Source of the DNA: Pseudovibrio denitrificans JCM 12308
Lineage (GTDB): Bacteria; Pseudomonadota; Alphaproteobacteria; Rhizobiales; Stappiaceae
Direction of reading: 5' to 3'
NCBI RefSeq assembly: GCF_001310815.1
Contig: NZ_BAZK01000002.1
Coordinates: forward strand, 1-64,000
Length of the DNA stretch: 64,000 nucleotides
In this document: in pieces, positions 52,535-62,024 of the stretch
Position numbering within the stretch: position 1 is the first letter of the stretch
How the letters are laid out: each line of letters opens with the position of its first letter
The notes under the pieces: generated by a model
Database searches by the model: none
Told to the model about the DNA's origin: nothing
The model's input: the letters and a program-made list of their open reading frames with translations, nothing else
Position numbers and translations under genes: made by a program

Positions 52535-52998
52535 ATGTCCCAGTTTCTTGAGCTTAAAGACTTCAACGAGTTCAGTCTTGAACAGCTGTACTCGCTGCTG
52601 AAGCTTCGGTGTGATGTGTTCATTGTTGAACAGGAATGTGCTTATCCCGACGTTGATGGGCTGGATCCGGTCGCTAAGCATGTGTTGGTGCTGAATGATG
52701 CAGGCGAGATCATCGGAGCGTTGCGTATCCTCCTGAAATACGAAGATGGCGATGTGTTCAAGATTGGCCGTGTGATTGTTGCCAAGGAAGCACGAGGCAG
52801 GGCATTGCTCGGAAACTGATGGATGCAGCGCTTTCTTATTGCGCCGCCACCAATGATGACGCCCGCGTTGAGCTGCAGGCTCAAGCCTACCTTCAGGATT
52901 TTTATGGCCAGTGCGGTTTCTTTGCGATTTCCGAGATTTATCCGGAAGATGGCATTCCGCATGTGGACATGCGTTTAAGGCAGCCGCCTGAAAGCTGA
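52535..52998 (+). CDS. elaA: ElaA-type GNAT acetyltransferase (one frameshift as read)
   Basis: Corrected length is 154 aa. The N-terminus LEQLYSLLKLRCDVFIVEQECAYPDVDGLD (seen in parts) and IGRVIVAKEARGQGIARKLM follow the ElaA pattern, and the C-terminus has LQAQAYLQDFYGQCGFFAISEIYPEDGIPH. The frame breaks near 52797; restoring one C (GAGGCAGG to GAGGCCAGG) restores the acetyl-CoA loop GQGIAR. The substrate of ElaA is unknown. Confidence 0.85.
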
Positions 52999-53347
52999 GG
53001 ATGTGTGAACCTGCACGTTTCTGCTGTGTCTTGGCGTGGTTTACGTTTTGTTGAGCAAAACAGCAAGAATTTGCCAGAATATGCCTTTAATTCTTACAGC
53101 TGAAATTTGTAGGTGAGCTTTTGAGCGTCGGTTGAAACGCGCGAAAGAAGGCTTATCTTCTTCAATAATGTCCGGTTTCTGTGGGGTTTGGGTGTTTTTC
53201 CATAAAGTGCAGCCTTTTGGCTTATCTGCATTCGTTGAAAGGCGCTGGTAACTTGCCTATAACCCTAATCAAGTAATAGTTGGCTTAGTCCAACTCTCAT
53301 TTATTTGTCGGTTTGTCCGGCAGCATACCTAGTAAAGGGATCTCTCT
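52999..53347 (+). promoter_or_regulatory. leader and promoter region of hflK
   Basis: A gene-free 349-base stretch before the hflKC operon. A perfect 6-bp hairpin AGTTGG-CTTAGT-CCAACT lies at 53278-53295. I could not assign a heat-shock or other promoter by eye. Nothing else stands out. Confidence 0.35.
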
Positions 53348-54514
53348 ATGCCTTGGAGCAATCAAAGCGGAGGTGGCGGCAATAACGGCGGCCCTTGGGG
53401 GAACTCCGGCGGCAACAAGGGCGGTGGTGGCCCTTGGGGCGGTGGCGGCGGCCCACAGCGTGGCGGCGGTAACAACGGCGGTAACCCACCTGATTTCGAG
53501 GAAATTTTAAAGCGTGGCCAGGATCATCTGAAGACTGTTCTTCCAGGTGATGGCGGTGGCCTTGGCTTTAAAGGTGTTCTGTTCGCGATCCTCGTTGCTG
53601 TTTTGATTTGGATGGCTACTGGCCTTTATCGCGTTGACGAAGGTTATGTGGGCGTTCCTATGGTGTTCGGTAAGGTCGTGGGCCAGACCGGTCCAGGTCT
53701 GAACTACAACTGGCCGTATCCGATCGGTTCTGTCGAAACACCAAACGTACAAGGTGTTCGCGAGACCACAATTGGTCTGCAGCAGTTCTCCGGTCGCAGC
53801 GCGGTTTCTACACGCGATGTGCCAGAAGAAAGCCTGATGCTGACCGGTGACGAAAACATCGTTGATGTTGACTTCAAGGTTCAGTGGGTCATTCAGAACA
53901 CTCCTACTGGTGTTCAGGAATTCCTGTTTAACATTCAAAACCCGGAAGGCACCGTTAAAGCTGTTGCTGAAAGCGCGATGCGTGAAGTCGTAGGTAGCTC
54001 TCAGATTGATGCGATTCTGACTGAAAGTCGTACACCGATCCAGCAGGCTGTTCAGAAGCTGATGCAGGAGACGCTGGATAACTACAAGTCTGGTATCCAG
54101 ATCACCAACGTTCAGATGCAGAAGGTTGACCCGCCAGCGCAGGTTATTGAAGCGTTCCGTGATGTTCAGGCAGCGCGTGCTGACCAGGAACGTGTACAGA
54201 ACGAAGCGCAGGCTTATGCAAACCGGATTGTTCCAGAAGCGCGCGGTTCTGCTGCTCGCGTCTCTGAAGCAGCACAAGGTTACCGTGATAAAACAGTTGC
54301 GGAAGCAAAAGGTCAGGCTGATCGCTTTACCAAAATCTATGAGGAATACGCGAAGTCTCCGGACGTTATTCGTCAGCGCCTCTATCTTGAGACAATGGAA
54401 GAGGTCTTGAGTAAAAATCCAAAAATTATCATTGACGGAAACGGTCAGCAGAATGGCGTGGTGCCATACCTGCCGCTTGACCAGCTGAACAAGCGTGCTG
54501 GAGGAAACAACTGA
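53348..54514 (+). CDS. hflK: FtsH protease modulator HflK
   Basis: HflK and HflC form a large membrane ring that regulates the FtsH protease. The 388-aa protein has a Gly/Asn-rich cytoplasmic N-terminus (residues 1-45), one membrane segment (GVLFAILVAVLIWMATGLY) and the SPFH/band-7 domain with DEGYVGVPMVFGKVVGQTGPG and LTGDENIVDVDFKVQW, ending in helical QAARADQERVQNEAQAYA repeats. The hflC start overlaps its stop by one base. Confidence 0.95.
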   Translation: MPWSNQSGGGGNNGGPWGNSGGNKGGGGPWGGGGGPQRGGGNNGGNPPDFEEILKRGQDHLKTVLPGDGGGLGFKGVLFAILVAVLIWMATGLYRVDEGYVGVPMVFGKVVGQTGPGLNYNWPYPIGSVETPNVQGVRETTIGLQQFSGRSAVSTRDVPEESLMLTGDENIVDVDFKVQWVIQNTPTGVQEFLFNIQNPEGTVKAVAESAMREVVGSSQIDAILTESRTPIQQAVQKLMQETLDNYKSGIQITNVQMQKVDPPAQVIEAFRDVQAARADQERVQNEAQAYANRIVPEARGSAARVSEAAQGYRDKTVAEAKGQADRFTKIYEEYAKSPDVIRQRLYLETMEEVLSKNPKIIIDGNGQQNGVVPYLPLDQLNKRAGGNN

Positions 54515-55401
54515 TGAAAAGTGGTCTTCTTGGCATTGCAATTGCTATCGTTGCGCTGGTTCTTTACTGGTCCACATTTAGCCTGAACCCAGCACAGCAG
54601 GCATTGGTTCTGCAGTTTGGTGAAGTACGCGGCGTTCAGACAACTCCGGGCCTCAAGTTCAAAGCTCCTTGGCAGAACGTTCTGATCATCGACAAGCGTA
54701 TCCTTGATCTGAACATGCCTCCAATCGAGCCAATCCTTGCTGACAAAAAGCGTCTTCTGGTTGATGCGTTTGCGCGTTACCGGATTTCCGATCCAGTCCG
54801 CTTCTATCAGTCCGTGAACAACATTCCTGCGGGTGCTTCCCGTCTGGCTACGTTCCTGGATTCCAGTCTGCGTGGCGTTTTGGGTAACGCAACTCTGGAG
54901 CAGGTGGTTCGTGATGATCGTTCCAACCTGATGGAGCAGATCCGTCAGGACGTTGATAAGCGTGCTGCTGCGATTGGTATGGACGTGATTGACGTGAAGA
55001 TCCGCCGTGCGGACCTTCCGGAAGCGAACTCCCAGGCGATTTTCCGCCGCATGCAGACCGAGCGTCAGCGTGAAGCGACTGAAATCCGCGCACAGGGTGA
55101 AGAGCAGTCCCGCCGCATTAAGTCCCGTGCGGACCGTGATGCGACCGTTATTGTTGCGGAAGCTGAGCGTGATGCGCAGGTGATCCGCGGTGATGGTGAT
55201 GCGGCTGCCAACCAGATCTTCGCTGAAGCTTATGGCAAAGACCCAGGCTTCTTCGAGTTCTATCGCTCTATGCAGGCGTACCGGACCGCAATGGAGAAGG
55301 GTGATACCTCTCTGGTCCTGTCTCCGGACTCTGACTTCTTCCGCTACTTCAACGATCCACGCGGAAATGTAAGTGCTCCGGCGGCTGGTGCTGCCCAGTA
55401 A
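54514..55401 (+). CDS. hflC: FtsH protease modulator HflC
   Basis: A 295-aa SPFH protein with a single N-terminal membrane anchor (LLGIAIAIVALVLYWS), QALVLQFGEVRGVQTTPGL, and DKKRLLVDAFARYRISDP. Partner of HflK in the HflKC complex. It overlaps hflK and the DUF2065 gene by one base each, so the three are surely one operon. Confidence 0.95.
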   Translation: MKSGLLGIAIAIVALVLYWSTFSLNPAQQALVLQFGEVRGVQTTPGLKFKAPWQNVLIIDKRILDLNMPPIEPILADKKRLLVDAFARYRISDPVRFYQSVNNIPAGASRLATFLDSSLRGVLGNATLEQVVRDDRSNLMEQIRQDVDKRAAAIGMDVIDVKIRRADLPEANSQAIFRRMQTERQREATEIRAQGEEQSRRIKSRADRDATVIVAEAERDAQVIRGDGDAAANQIFAEAYGKDPGFFEFYRSMQAYRTAMEKGDTSLVLSPDSDFFRYFNDPRGNVSAPAAGAAQ

Positions 55402-55595
55402 TGAATGATTTTATTGTGGCTCTGGGGCTTGTCCTCGTTGTTGAGGGAGTGGTCTACGCTCTTGCCCCGGGTCATTTGAAGGAGTTCATGCGGAAGGCTC
55501 AGGAAATTCCTGATCAGTCTCTCCGTCTTGGTGGTGTCGCAGCAATGGCGTTGGGTGTTCTGATTGTATGGTTGGTGCGTTCGCTGAGTGGCTAG
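55401..55595 (+). CDS. DUF2065 small membrane protein
   Basis: A 64-aa protein with two hydrophobic helices and the DUF2065 pattern LGLVLVVEGVVYALAPGHLKEFM. It is frequently located next to hflKC and degP in Proteobacteria. Function unknown; its overlap with hflC suggests a role at the HflKC-FtsH complex. Confidence 0.88.
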   Translation: MNDFIVALGLVLVVEGVVYALAPGHLKEFMRKAQEIPDQSLRLGGVAAMALGVLIVWLVRSLSG

Positions 55596-55663
55596 ACGCA
55601 GATTTGCCAATGATACAACTGCGAGAATTCAGCCTGACGCTGTAAAAAAATAAATGTTAGTTT

Positions 55664-55703
55664 TGCCCGCGCTTTATTAACCAAGCGCGGGCATATTTGT
55701 TTT
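55664..55703 (+). terminator. terminator after the hflKC operon
   Basis: TGCCCGCGCTT and AAGCGCGGGCA pair perfectly over 11 bases around TATTAACC, followed by T-rich ATATTTGTTTT. It separates hflKC-DUF2065 from degP. Confidence 0.8.
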
Positions 55704-55759
55704 CAGAATGCGTTCTGGTGGCGCGTGTATGCTCACCTGATAATCTGAGGAGATGGCTT

Positions 55760-57244
55760 ATGGCCGGTGTTTTCCCTCGCCTTGAGCTTGGACGATCAAT
55801 CAAGGCAATTGTTTTTGCGAGCGTGCTTGGAGTTGCGGCAGTGACCGGCAGCTTTAACAACGCTCAGGCACGTGGCCCTGAATCTCTGGCGGATCTTGCA
55901 GAAGAACTTGGCGATGCTGTGGTGAATATTTCCACTGCGCAGCGTGTGAAAGCCAAGCGTTCTCTTCAGTTGCCTGATGTTCCGGAAGGATCTCCATTCC
56001 AGGAATTTTTTGAAGAGTTTTTCAATGGGCAAGAACCTGAAGGTGAAAGTCCTCAGCGGGTTCAGTCGCTTGGTTCCGGGTTTGTGATCGATGGTGATGA
56101 GGGCATCATTGTTACGAACAACCATGTGATTGAAGGTGCTGATGAGATTACCGTCAACTTCAATGATGGCACAAAGCTTTCCGCTGAGCTTCTTGGCTCA
56201 GATGAAAAGACTGACCTTGCTGTCTTGAAGGTTGAGCCCCAATCTACACTGGACTCAGTCAAATTTGGCAGCTCAGAAGTGCTGCGTGTTGGTGACTGGG
56301 TGATGGCGATTGGTAACCCGTTTGGCCTTGGTGGCACTGTGACGGCTGGTATCGTTTCAGCGCGTAACCGTGATATCAACTCCGGTCCATATGACAACTT
56401 CATTCAAACCGATGCTGCGATCAACCGCGGTAACTCTGGTGGTCCGTTGTTCAACATGGACGGTGAGGTTGTGGGCATCAACACGGTGATCTTCTCACCG
56501 TCTGGTGGGTCTATCGGCATTGGCTTTGCTATTCCTGCTGAAACCGCAACTCGTGTGATTGCGCAGCTGCGTGAGTTTGGTGAAACCCGACGCGGTTGGT
56601 TGGGCGTTCGTATTCAGCATGTGACTGACGAGATTGCCGAGAGCCTTGGCATGGATAACGCGCAGGGTGCGTTGATTGCCGGCGTTTCTGAAGATGGTCC
56701 TGCAAAGGAAGCAGGCATCATGCCGGGTGATGTGGTGCTTACCTTTGATGGTCGTGAAGTGCCTGAGATGCGTGATCTGCCGCGTATGGTTGCGACCACC
56801 ACAATTGGCAGCACCGTGCCGCTGACTGTTCTTCGCCGTGGTGAAGAGGTTGAGATCGAAGTCACGCTTGGCCGTCTTGATGAAGTAGCTGAAGTTGAAC
56901 AGGTTGAAGAAGAGCAGGAAAGCCCGAAGGATAAAGCTGACGAGACCGTTGTGCTGGGTCTGTCTCTTGCCAAGATTGATGAGCCTCTTCGTGAACGCTT
57001 CGCTCTTTCCGATGAAATTGAAGGCGTGGTGATCACTCGCGTGGCTGAGGGCAGCTCTGCCGAAGACAAGCGGGTGCGTGCTGGTGACGTGATCGTTGAG
57101 GTCGCTCAAGAACCAGTGGCTTCACCGAAAGACGTTGTTGATATGGTTGAAGCTCTGAAAGCCGACAAGCGCCGCTCTGCGTTGCTGTTGCTTTCCAATG
57201 GTGCTGGTGAGCTTCGCTTCGTTGCGGTTCGTATCGAAGAATAA
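55760..57244 (+). CDS. degP: Do/DegP-type periplasmic serine protease
   Basis: A 494-aa periplasmic protease/chaperone. The signal peptide runs to about residue 38 (VTGSFNNAQA). The catalytic triad is visible as His122 (TNNHVIEGADE), Asp152 (KTDLAVLKV) and Ser226 (NRGNSGGPLFN). Two PDZ domains follow (RRGWLGVRIQHVTDEIA; GVVITRVAEGSSAE). I choose ATG 55760 because GAGGAG lies upstream and the signal peptide then starts correctly. The terminator upstream suggests its own promoter. Confidence 0.95.
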   Translation: MAGVFPRLELGRSIKAIVFASVLGVAAVTGSFNNAQARGPESLADLAEELGDAVVNISTAQRVKAKRSLQLPDVPEGSPFQEFFEEFFNGQEPEGESPQRVQSLGSGFVIDGDEGIIVTNNHVIEGADEITVNFNDGTKLSAELLGSDEKTDLAVLKVEPQSTLDSVKFGSSEVLRVGDWVMAIGNPFGLGGTVTAGIVSARNRDINSGPYDNFIQTDAAINRGNSGGPLFNMDGEVVGINTVIFSPSGGSIGIGFAIPAETATRVIAQLREFGETRRGWLGVRIQHVTDEIAESLGMDNAQGALIAGVSEDGPAKEAGIMPGDVVLTFDGREVPEMRDLPRMVATTTIGSTVPLTVLRRGEEVEIEVTLGRLDEVAEVEQVEEEQESPKDKADETVVLGLSLAKIDEPLRERFALSDEIEGVVITRVAEGSSAEDKRVRAGDVIVEVAQEPVASPKDVVDMVEALKADKRRSALLLLSNGAGELRFVAVRIEE

Positions 57245-57264
57245 GACGCCCTTATAAGACATGG

Positions 57265-57298
57265 AAAAAGCCGCTTCCGTATTGGGAGCGGCTTTTTT
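57265..57298. terminator. bidirectional terminator between degP and serB
   Basis: AAAAAGCCGCT and AGCGGCTTTTT pair perfectly over 11 bases around an 11-base loop. T-runs exist on both strands. It serves the convergent degP and serB. Confidence 0.93.
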
Positions 57299-57313
57299 GT
57301 TGGTTGGTGAAGT

Positions 57314-58207
57314 TTAGTTCTTCACGAACTCATCATAGCTGTAACCCTGCAGATAGAGCAGGGCGGTCAGATCGCCGTGGTTGATCATGGCGCGTGCCTC
57401 AGCCGCGACCTTTGGCTTCGCGTGGAAGGCAACACCGAGGCCCGCAGCGCAGATCATAGCAAGATCATTCGCGCCATCACCGACTGCGATTGCATCTTCC
57501 AGAGCGATGTTCTTTTCTTCTGTCAGCTCGTTCAGGCGATCCAGCTTGGCCTGCTTGCCGAGAATTGGCTCAGCCACTTCTCCAGAGAGTTTGCCGTCGG
57601 CTTCCAAAAGGGTGTTGGCTTTGTTTTCATCAAAGCCTATGACCTCAGCGATCTTACGGGTAAAGGACGTGAAACCACCAGAGACCAGTGCTGCGTAGCC
57701 ACCGTTGGCTTTCATGGTCTGGATGAGTTCTCTGCCACCCGGTGTCAGGGTGATGCGGTTCTCGATGGTCTTGCCGATCACCTCGGTGCCGAGGCCTTTC
57801 AGTAGTGCAACGCGTTCACGCAGAGCAGGTTCAAACTCGATCTCACCGCGCATGGCACGTTCGGTGATATCGGAGATCTTTTCCTTCAGGCCCAGCTCTG
57901 CTGCCAGTTCGTCGATGCATTCCTGCTGGATCATGGTGGAATCCATGTCTGCGATCAGGAGTTTCTTTCTGCGGCCATTCTGGGGTTGAATGAAAACGTC
58001 AACTGGTGCATCTGCAAGGTTTGTGCGAATAGAGCTTTCGAGCTCTTCAGCATCTGCAGGTGCTTCAACCGCCAGATCAACTGCGATCTGTGGTCGGAGA
58101 ACTTTAACCTGAGGCGTTGCGGGCAGAAGGGCACTGATCTTTTCGATAAGGTCTTCAGTGACAGCAGGTTTGGCTGGATTGGAAATGAGCGTGACAACAA
58201 ACGACAT
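57314..58207 (-). CDS. serB: phosphoserine phosphatase SerB
   Basis: SerB makes L-serine from phosphoserine. From ATG 58207 it is 297 aa, beginning MSFVVTLISNPAKPAVT. The HAD motifs are visible: IADMDSTMIQQECIDEL (nucleophile Asp), LVSGGFTSF, and AIAVGDGANDLAMI. The N-terminal third is an ACT-like domain. A longer frame upstream to 58306 exists, but it would run inside miaA and is not expected. Its 5' end overlaps or abuts the divergent miaA start. Confidence 0.94.
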   Translation of the reverse strand: MSFVVTLISNPAKPAVTEDLIEKISALLPATPQVKVLRPQIAVDLAVEAPADAEELESSIRTNLADAPVDVFIQPQNGRRKKLLIADMDSTMIQQECIDELAAELGLKEKISDITERAMRGEIEFEPALRERVALLKGLGTEVIGKTIENRITLTPGGRELIQTMKANGGYAALVSGGFTSFTRKIAEVIGFDENKANTLLEADGKLSGEVAEPILGKQAKLDRLNELTEEKNIALEDAIAVGDGANDLAMICAAGLGVAFHAKPKVAAEARAMINHGDLTALLYLQGYSYDEFVKN

Positions 58208-59183
58208 AAGCAGCTCTCGAACTGTGCAAGTGAATGGCACTGGGAAAAGGCCTGTTGCCGTGTTGATAGCCGGACCGACGGCCAGCGGCAAGACAGCTCT
58301 TTCCATTCAACTGGCAAAAGAGCTGGATGCGTGGGTTGTTAATGCAGATTCCATGCAAATCTATTCTGATCTGCACATATTGAGCGCTCGCCCGAGTGCA
58401 GAAGAAGAATCGCAAGCACCTCATTACCTGTTCGGTCATGTGGCCAGTGAGCAGCCTTACAGTGTGATGAACTGGTTGACCGAGTTTGGTGAGCTGTTGG
58501 CGAGGGCTCGAGAGGATAATCGTCCGCTGGTGGTTGTTGGTGGAACCGGGCTGTACTTCAAATCAGCTTTAGAAGGCCTCTCCTTGCTGCCGGATATTCC
58601 AGAGGACATTCGCCAGCGTTGGCGCACGTTTGCGCATAAAGCTACTTCTGAGGAGCTTCATGCAGCGCTTGGGGAGCGTGATACGGTTATGGCGGAGCGG
58701 TTGCATCCGTCAGACACACAGCGCATCGTGCGGGCTCTGGAGGTCATTGAGGGGACAGGCAAGTCACTCTCTGTTTGGCAGAATGAGCGAAGCACACCTT
58801 TGCTTGCTGCTGATGAAGCTGTCACCATTGTGCTCTCGCCGGACCGGAAGGTGCTGCATGATCGTATCCATCGCCGGTTTGATATGATGGTGGAGCAAGG
58901 AGCTGTTGAAGAGGTTTGTGCGCTCTGGGCCAAGGGGCTTGATCCCAACCTACAGGTGATGAAGGCGATTGGGGTGAAGCAGCTAGCGGAAGCTGCGAAT
59001 GGACACACCACGATGGAATGGGCGATTGAGAAAGCGAAGACGGAGACTCGCCGCTACGCTAAGCGACAATCCACGTTCTTCAGGGGACAACTTTCCAGTT
59101 GGCCGAACCTTGATCCGCTGAATCCGGATGATGTCGCCGAGTTTGTCGAAACTGTGAAGACAGCTTTCTCAGAGAAAGCGTGA
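58188..59183 (+). CDS. miaA: tRNA dimethylallyltransferase
   Basis: MiaA adds an isopentenyl group to A37 of tRNAs. The protein has the P-loop LIAGPTASGKTALSIQLAKEL, NADSMQIYSDL, GGTGLYFKSALEGL and RRYAKRQSTFFRGQ. The start is uncertain: ATG 58188 would lie inside serB, while GTG 58224 or 58230 gives a 16- to 22-base gap to the divergent serB start. Ribosome sites are weak in each case. Length 319-331 aa fits the family. Confidence 0.93.
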   Translation, partial: SVTTNDISSSRTVQVNGTGKRPVAVLIAGPTASGKTALSIQLAKELDAWVVNADSMQIYSDLHILSARPSAEEESQAPHYLFGHVASEQPYSVMNWLTEFGELLARAREDNRPLVVVGGTGLYFKSALEGLSLLPDIPEDIRQRWRTFAHKATSEELHAALGERDTVMAERLHPSDTQRIVRALEVIEGTGKSLSVWQNERSTPLLAADEAVTIVLSPDRKVLHDRIHRRFDMMVEQGAVEEVCALWAKGLDPNLQVMKAIGVKQLAEAANGHTTMEWAIEKAKTETRRYAKRQSTFFRGQLSSWPNLDPLNPDDVAEFVETVKTAFSEKA

Positions 59184-59794
59184 CGCCCGATTTTATTGAT
59201 AGGCGAAATTCCCTGTTAAAATTAGCAGATAGATAGTTTTACGAATGAATTTCTGAGTGACAACTTTCTATGGTTTCTTTAAAGAGAGGCGCACGTTTGG
59301 CAGAGGCCGCCAAACAAGCCATACTTTTTTCCGAGAATTTAAATATGCGGCGGAGCTGAGGCTCCTTAGAGCTCTGGTCGGTGTGAGATTACTCCACCGA
59401 CCAGTACTAATTTTAAGTGATTGTTATGGGTGCTGTTAGGGTAGGTTTACCTTAAGTCATTGTGCGGATCGCATAAATAGCGTTATCCGGCAAATCTATG
59501 GTAATTTGAGAACGTAATTTTGCCGTAATAAATGTTGTCTGCATACTTTCTTCGAGAAAATCCTACTGAATTTCAAAGGATTGCATGAAACATGGGTTCT
59601 GACGCTTTTTAGACATATTAAAGTGCCATCAAGCACTCGCCTTTAAGTTTCGCCCATGCTTGTAAGCATAGCGCATGCATTAAAAGTGGTCTTTCGTCGG
59701 GAAAGTTAGTTCCGAAAATGACCAGAGGCTGTTGGTCTCACGTGGCCTGTTTTCACGGACTGGCTGGCGTGTGATTATAATGGAGGAAGCGAGC
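59184..59794. other. structured region between miaA and the GNAT gene
   Basis: No reliable gene is found in 610 bases. A perfect 10-bp stem CTGGTCGGTG/CACCGACCAG lies at 59374-59404 around an 11-base loop; upstream GGAGC/GCTCC pairs at 59352-59365. A short frame through the stem holds Val-Leu-Ile-Leu codons at about 59405-59416. In many Hyphomicrobiales ilvB follows miaA; it is absent here. A remnant ilv leader is possible but weak. Confidence 0.3.
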
Positions 59795-60331
59795 GTGACA
59801 CTCCCAATTCTGGAAACCAAACGGCTCCGGGCACGTCCTTTTACCTCTGATGATCTGGCAGATCTAGTTTGCCTCCATAGTAACCCAGTCGTTAACCGGT
59901 ATCTGCAGCCCACCAATGTGGCCTGGGACATCTCTACCGTGAAAAAGCGGTTGGCTGGTTTCATTGAAACACAGGAACTGATGGGCTTCAGCAAGTGGCA
60001 TCTGTCTACGCGTGATGGTGAGTTCGTTGGACGAGCCGGCTTCTCTCTTTATGAGAAGACCGCTGAAGTCGAGATGGGCTACACCCTGCATCAGCATTAC
60101 TGGAACCAAGGGCTAGGCAGTGAGATCGCGCAGGCGCTTGTGGAGTGGTTCTTTGAGAACACCTATTACTCCCATCTGCTTGCCTTTGCGCATCCGGAGA
60201 ACCATGCCTCCAAGAAGGTGATGATACGTGCTGGCTTTGAGTTCCGTGAGACACGGATGGTGGATGGCATGCCCTGCGAGTTCTATCAGGTGCTGAGCCC
60301 AAGCTGCCAGAAGCTGGCTGTTCCTGCCTAA
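59795..60331 (+). CDS. GNAT-family acetyltransferase (RimJ/RimL type)
   Basis: A 178-aa N-acetyltransferase of the Acetyltransf_3 type: LPILETKRLRARPFTSDDLADLV at the N-terminus (in parts), GYTLHQHYWNQGLGSEIAQALVEW with the acetyl-CoA loop, and HPENHASKKVMIRAGFEF. I choose GTG 59795, because GGAGGA at 59782-59787 lies seven bases upstream. ATG 59780 would add five residues. Substrate unknown. Confidence 0.8.
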   Translation: MTLPILETKRLRARPFTSDDLADLVCLHSNPVVNRYLQPTNVAWDISTVKKRLAGFIETQELMGFSKWHLSTRDGEFVGRAGFSLYEKTAEVEMGYTLHQHYWNQGLGSEIAQALVEWFFENTYYSHLLAFAHPENHASKKVMIRAGFEFRETRMVDGMPCEFYQVLSPSCQKLAVPA

Positions 60332-60344
60332 GCAGGCACAAAAA

Positions 60345-60367
60345 AGCGCGGGCATTCAACCCGCGCT
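60345..60367. terminator. bidirectional terminator between the GNAT gene and leuA
   Basis: AGCGCGGG and CCCGCGCT pair perfectly around CATTCAA. The left side has an A-run (TTTTT on the minus strand), so it is a good terminator for leuA; on the + strand the tail CTTTCC is weaker. Confidence 0.8.
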
Positions 60368-60389
60368 CTTTCCTTGAAATTACATAGGC

Positions 60390-61946
60390 TTAAACGCTGA
60401 TCGCATCTTCAACGTTCACCTGACGCTGGCGGCGAATGGCCAGTTTGTTCAGAGCTGAAACGTAGGCGCGGGCGGATGCGACCAGAGTATCGGTGTCGGC
60501 ACCTTTACCAGTTGCGATCTTGCCGTTGTCTTCCAGACGTACAGAAACCTCAGCCTGTGCATCGGTGCCTTCGGTGACTGCATGTACCTGATAGAGGGAC
60601 ATGGTTGCATCGTGTGGCCAGATTGCCTTGATGGCATTGAAGGTTGCATCGACAGGGCCGTCGCCAGTGGCTTCGCGGGTCTCGTGCTTGCCGTTGACAT
60701 CCATGGTCAGGATGGCTTTCTGTGGTCCGCCGGTACCTGCAATCACGGTCAGAGCGATAACCTTGACGCTTTCGCTTTCGATGGTGATCTGATCTTCCAC
60801 CAGCGCTTCAATGTCTTCGTCGTAGACGTTTTTCTTACGGTCTGCCAAGTCTTTAAAGCGACGGAAGGCTTCCTGCAGAGCGTTGTCGCCCAACTCGTAA
60901 CCCAACTCAGACAGCTTGTCTTTGAACGCATGACGACCGGAGTGCTTGCCCATGACCAGGGAAGTTGCGCGAACTCCTACGTCTTCCGGACGCATGATTT
61001 CGTAGGTCTCTGCGTGCTTCAGCATGCCGTCCTGGTGAATGCCGCTCTCGTGAGCAAATGCGTTCTTGCCTACGATGGCTTTGTTGTACTGGACGGGAAA
61101 GGAAGAAACGGCGGAAACCAGCTTGGAAGCGCGGGTCAGATAGGCTGGATCGATGGAGCACTCATATGGCAACACATCGCTGCGGGTGCGCAGGGCCATG
61201 ACGATTTCTTCCAGAGCCGCGTTACCAGCACGCTCGCCCAAGCCGTTGATTGTACATTCGATCTGACGTGCACCACCTGCGACACCAGCCAGAGAGTTTG
61301 CAGCAGCCAGACCCAGGTCATTGTGACAATGTACTGAGAATACTGCTTTATCTGAGTTCGGCACGTTCGCAATGATCTGCTCGAACATGCTCTGATATTC
61401 GGCAGGTGTTGCGTAGCCAACGGTGTCTGGCAGGTTGATGGTGGTTGCACCAGCGTTGATGGCGGCTTCCACGCAGCGGCTCAGGTATTCGATGGAGGTA
61501 CGGGTGGCGTCCATGGCGGACCACTCGATGTCATCGATCAGGTTGCGAGCCTGTGTCACGGTTTTGGTGATGATCTCCAGAACCTGCTCTTCGGTCTTGT
61601 TCATCTGGAACTGCAGATGGATCGGAGAGGTGGAGACGAAAGTATGGATACGGCCTTGATTTGCCAGCTTAATCGCTTCTCCAGCGCGATCGATGTCTGC
61701 CGGAATTGCGCGGGCCAGACCTGCGATGATGGAGTTCTGGGAGCGTTTGGCGATTTCACTGACCGCTTCAAAGTCACCCTGAGACGCAATCGGGAAGCCA
61801 GCCTCAATGATGTTAACGCCCATTGTGTCAAGTAATTCTGCGACTTGCAGCTTTTCTTCCAATGTCATGGACGCGCCTGGAGATTGTTCTCCGTCGCGCA
61901 GGGTGGTGTCGAAAATAACTACTTGGTCTTTAGCGGATGCGGTCAT
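60390..61946 (-). CDS. leuA: 2-isopropylmalate synthase
   Basis: LeuA condenses acetyl-CoA with 2-ketoisovalerate, the first step of leucine synthesis. The protein is 518 aa from ATG 61946 or 523 aa from 61961. It has VVIFDTTLRDGEQSPGASM near the N-terminus, HCHNDLGLAAANSLAG, GLGERAGNAALEE and a C-terminal LeuA regulatory domain that binds leucine. The leader peptide upstream indicates control by leucine supply. Confidence 0.96.
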   Translation of the reverse strand: MTASAKDQVVIFDTTLRDGEQSPGASMTLEEKLQVAELLDTMGVNIIEAGFPIASQGDFEAVSEIAKRSQNSIIAGLARAIPADIDRAGEAIKLANQGRIHTFVSTSPIHLQFQMNKTEEQVLEIITKTVTQARNLIDDIEWSAMDATRTSIEYLSRCVEAAINAGATTINLPDTVGYATPAEYQSMFEQIIANVPNSDKAVFSVHCHNDLGLAAANSLAGVAGGARQIECTINGLGERAGNAALEEIVMALRTRSDVLPYECSIDPAYLTRASKLVSAVSSFPVQYNKAIVGKNAFAHESGIHQDGMLKHAETYEIMRPEDVGVRATSLVMGKHSGRHAFKDKLSELGYELGDNALQEAFRRFKDLADRKKNVYDEDIEALVEDQITIESESVKVIALTVIAGTGGPQKAILTMDVNGKHETREATGDGPVDATFNAIKAIWPHDATMSLYQVHAVTEGTDAQAEVSVRLEDNGKIATGKGADTDTLVASARAYVSALNKLAIRRQRQVNVEDAISV

Positions 61947-62024
61947 TGGTGATGCCTTCAACTTTGCCCCGACAGCTTGCTTGTCCTGAATAGCGCCTGG
62001 GGATTTTCCTTCAATCTCAGATAT

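Noticed and set aside
59257..59439. 60-codon frame with Leu/Val-rich C-terminus after miaA, as a definite ilv leader peptide
   Set aside because: No downstream ilv gene, GTG start without a good ribosome site, and the codon run is too short to exclude chance. Kept only as a weak finding.
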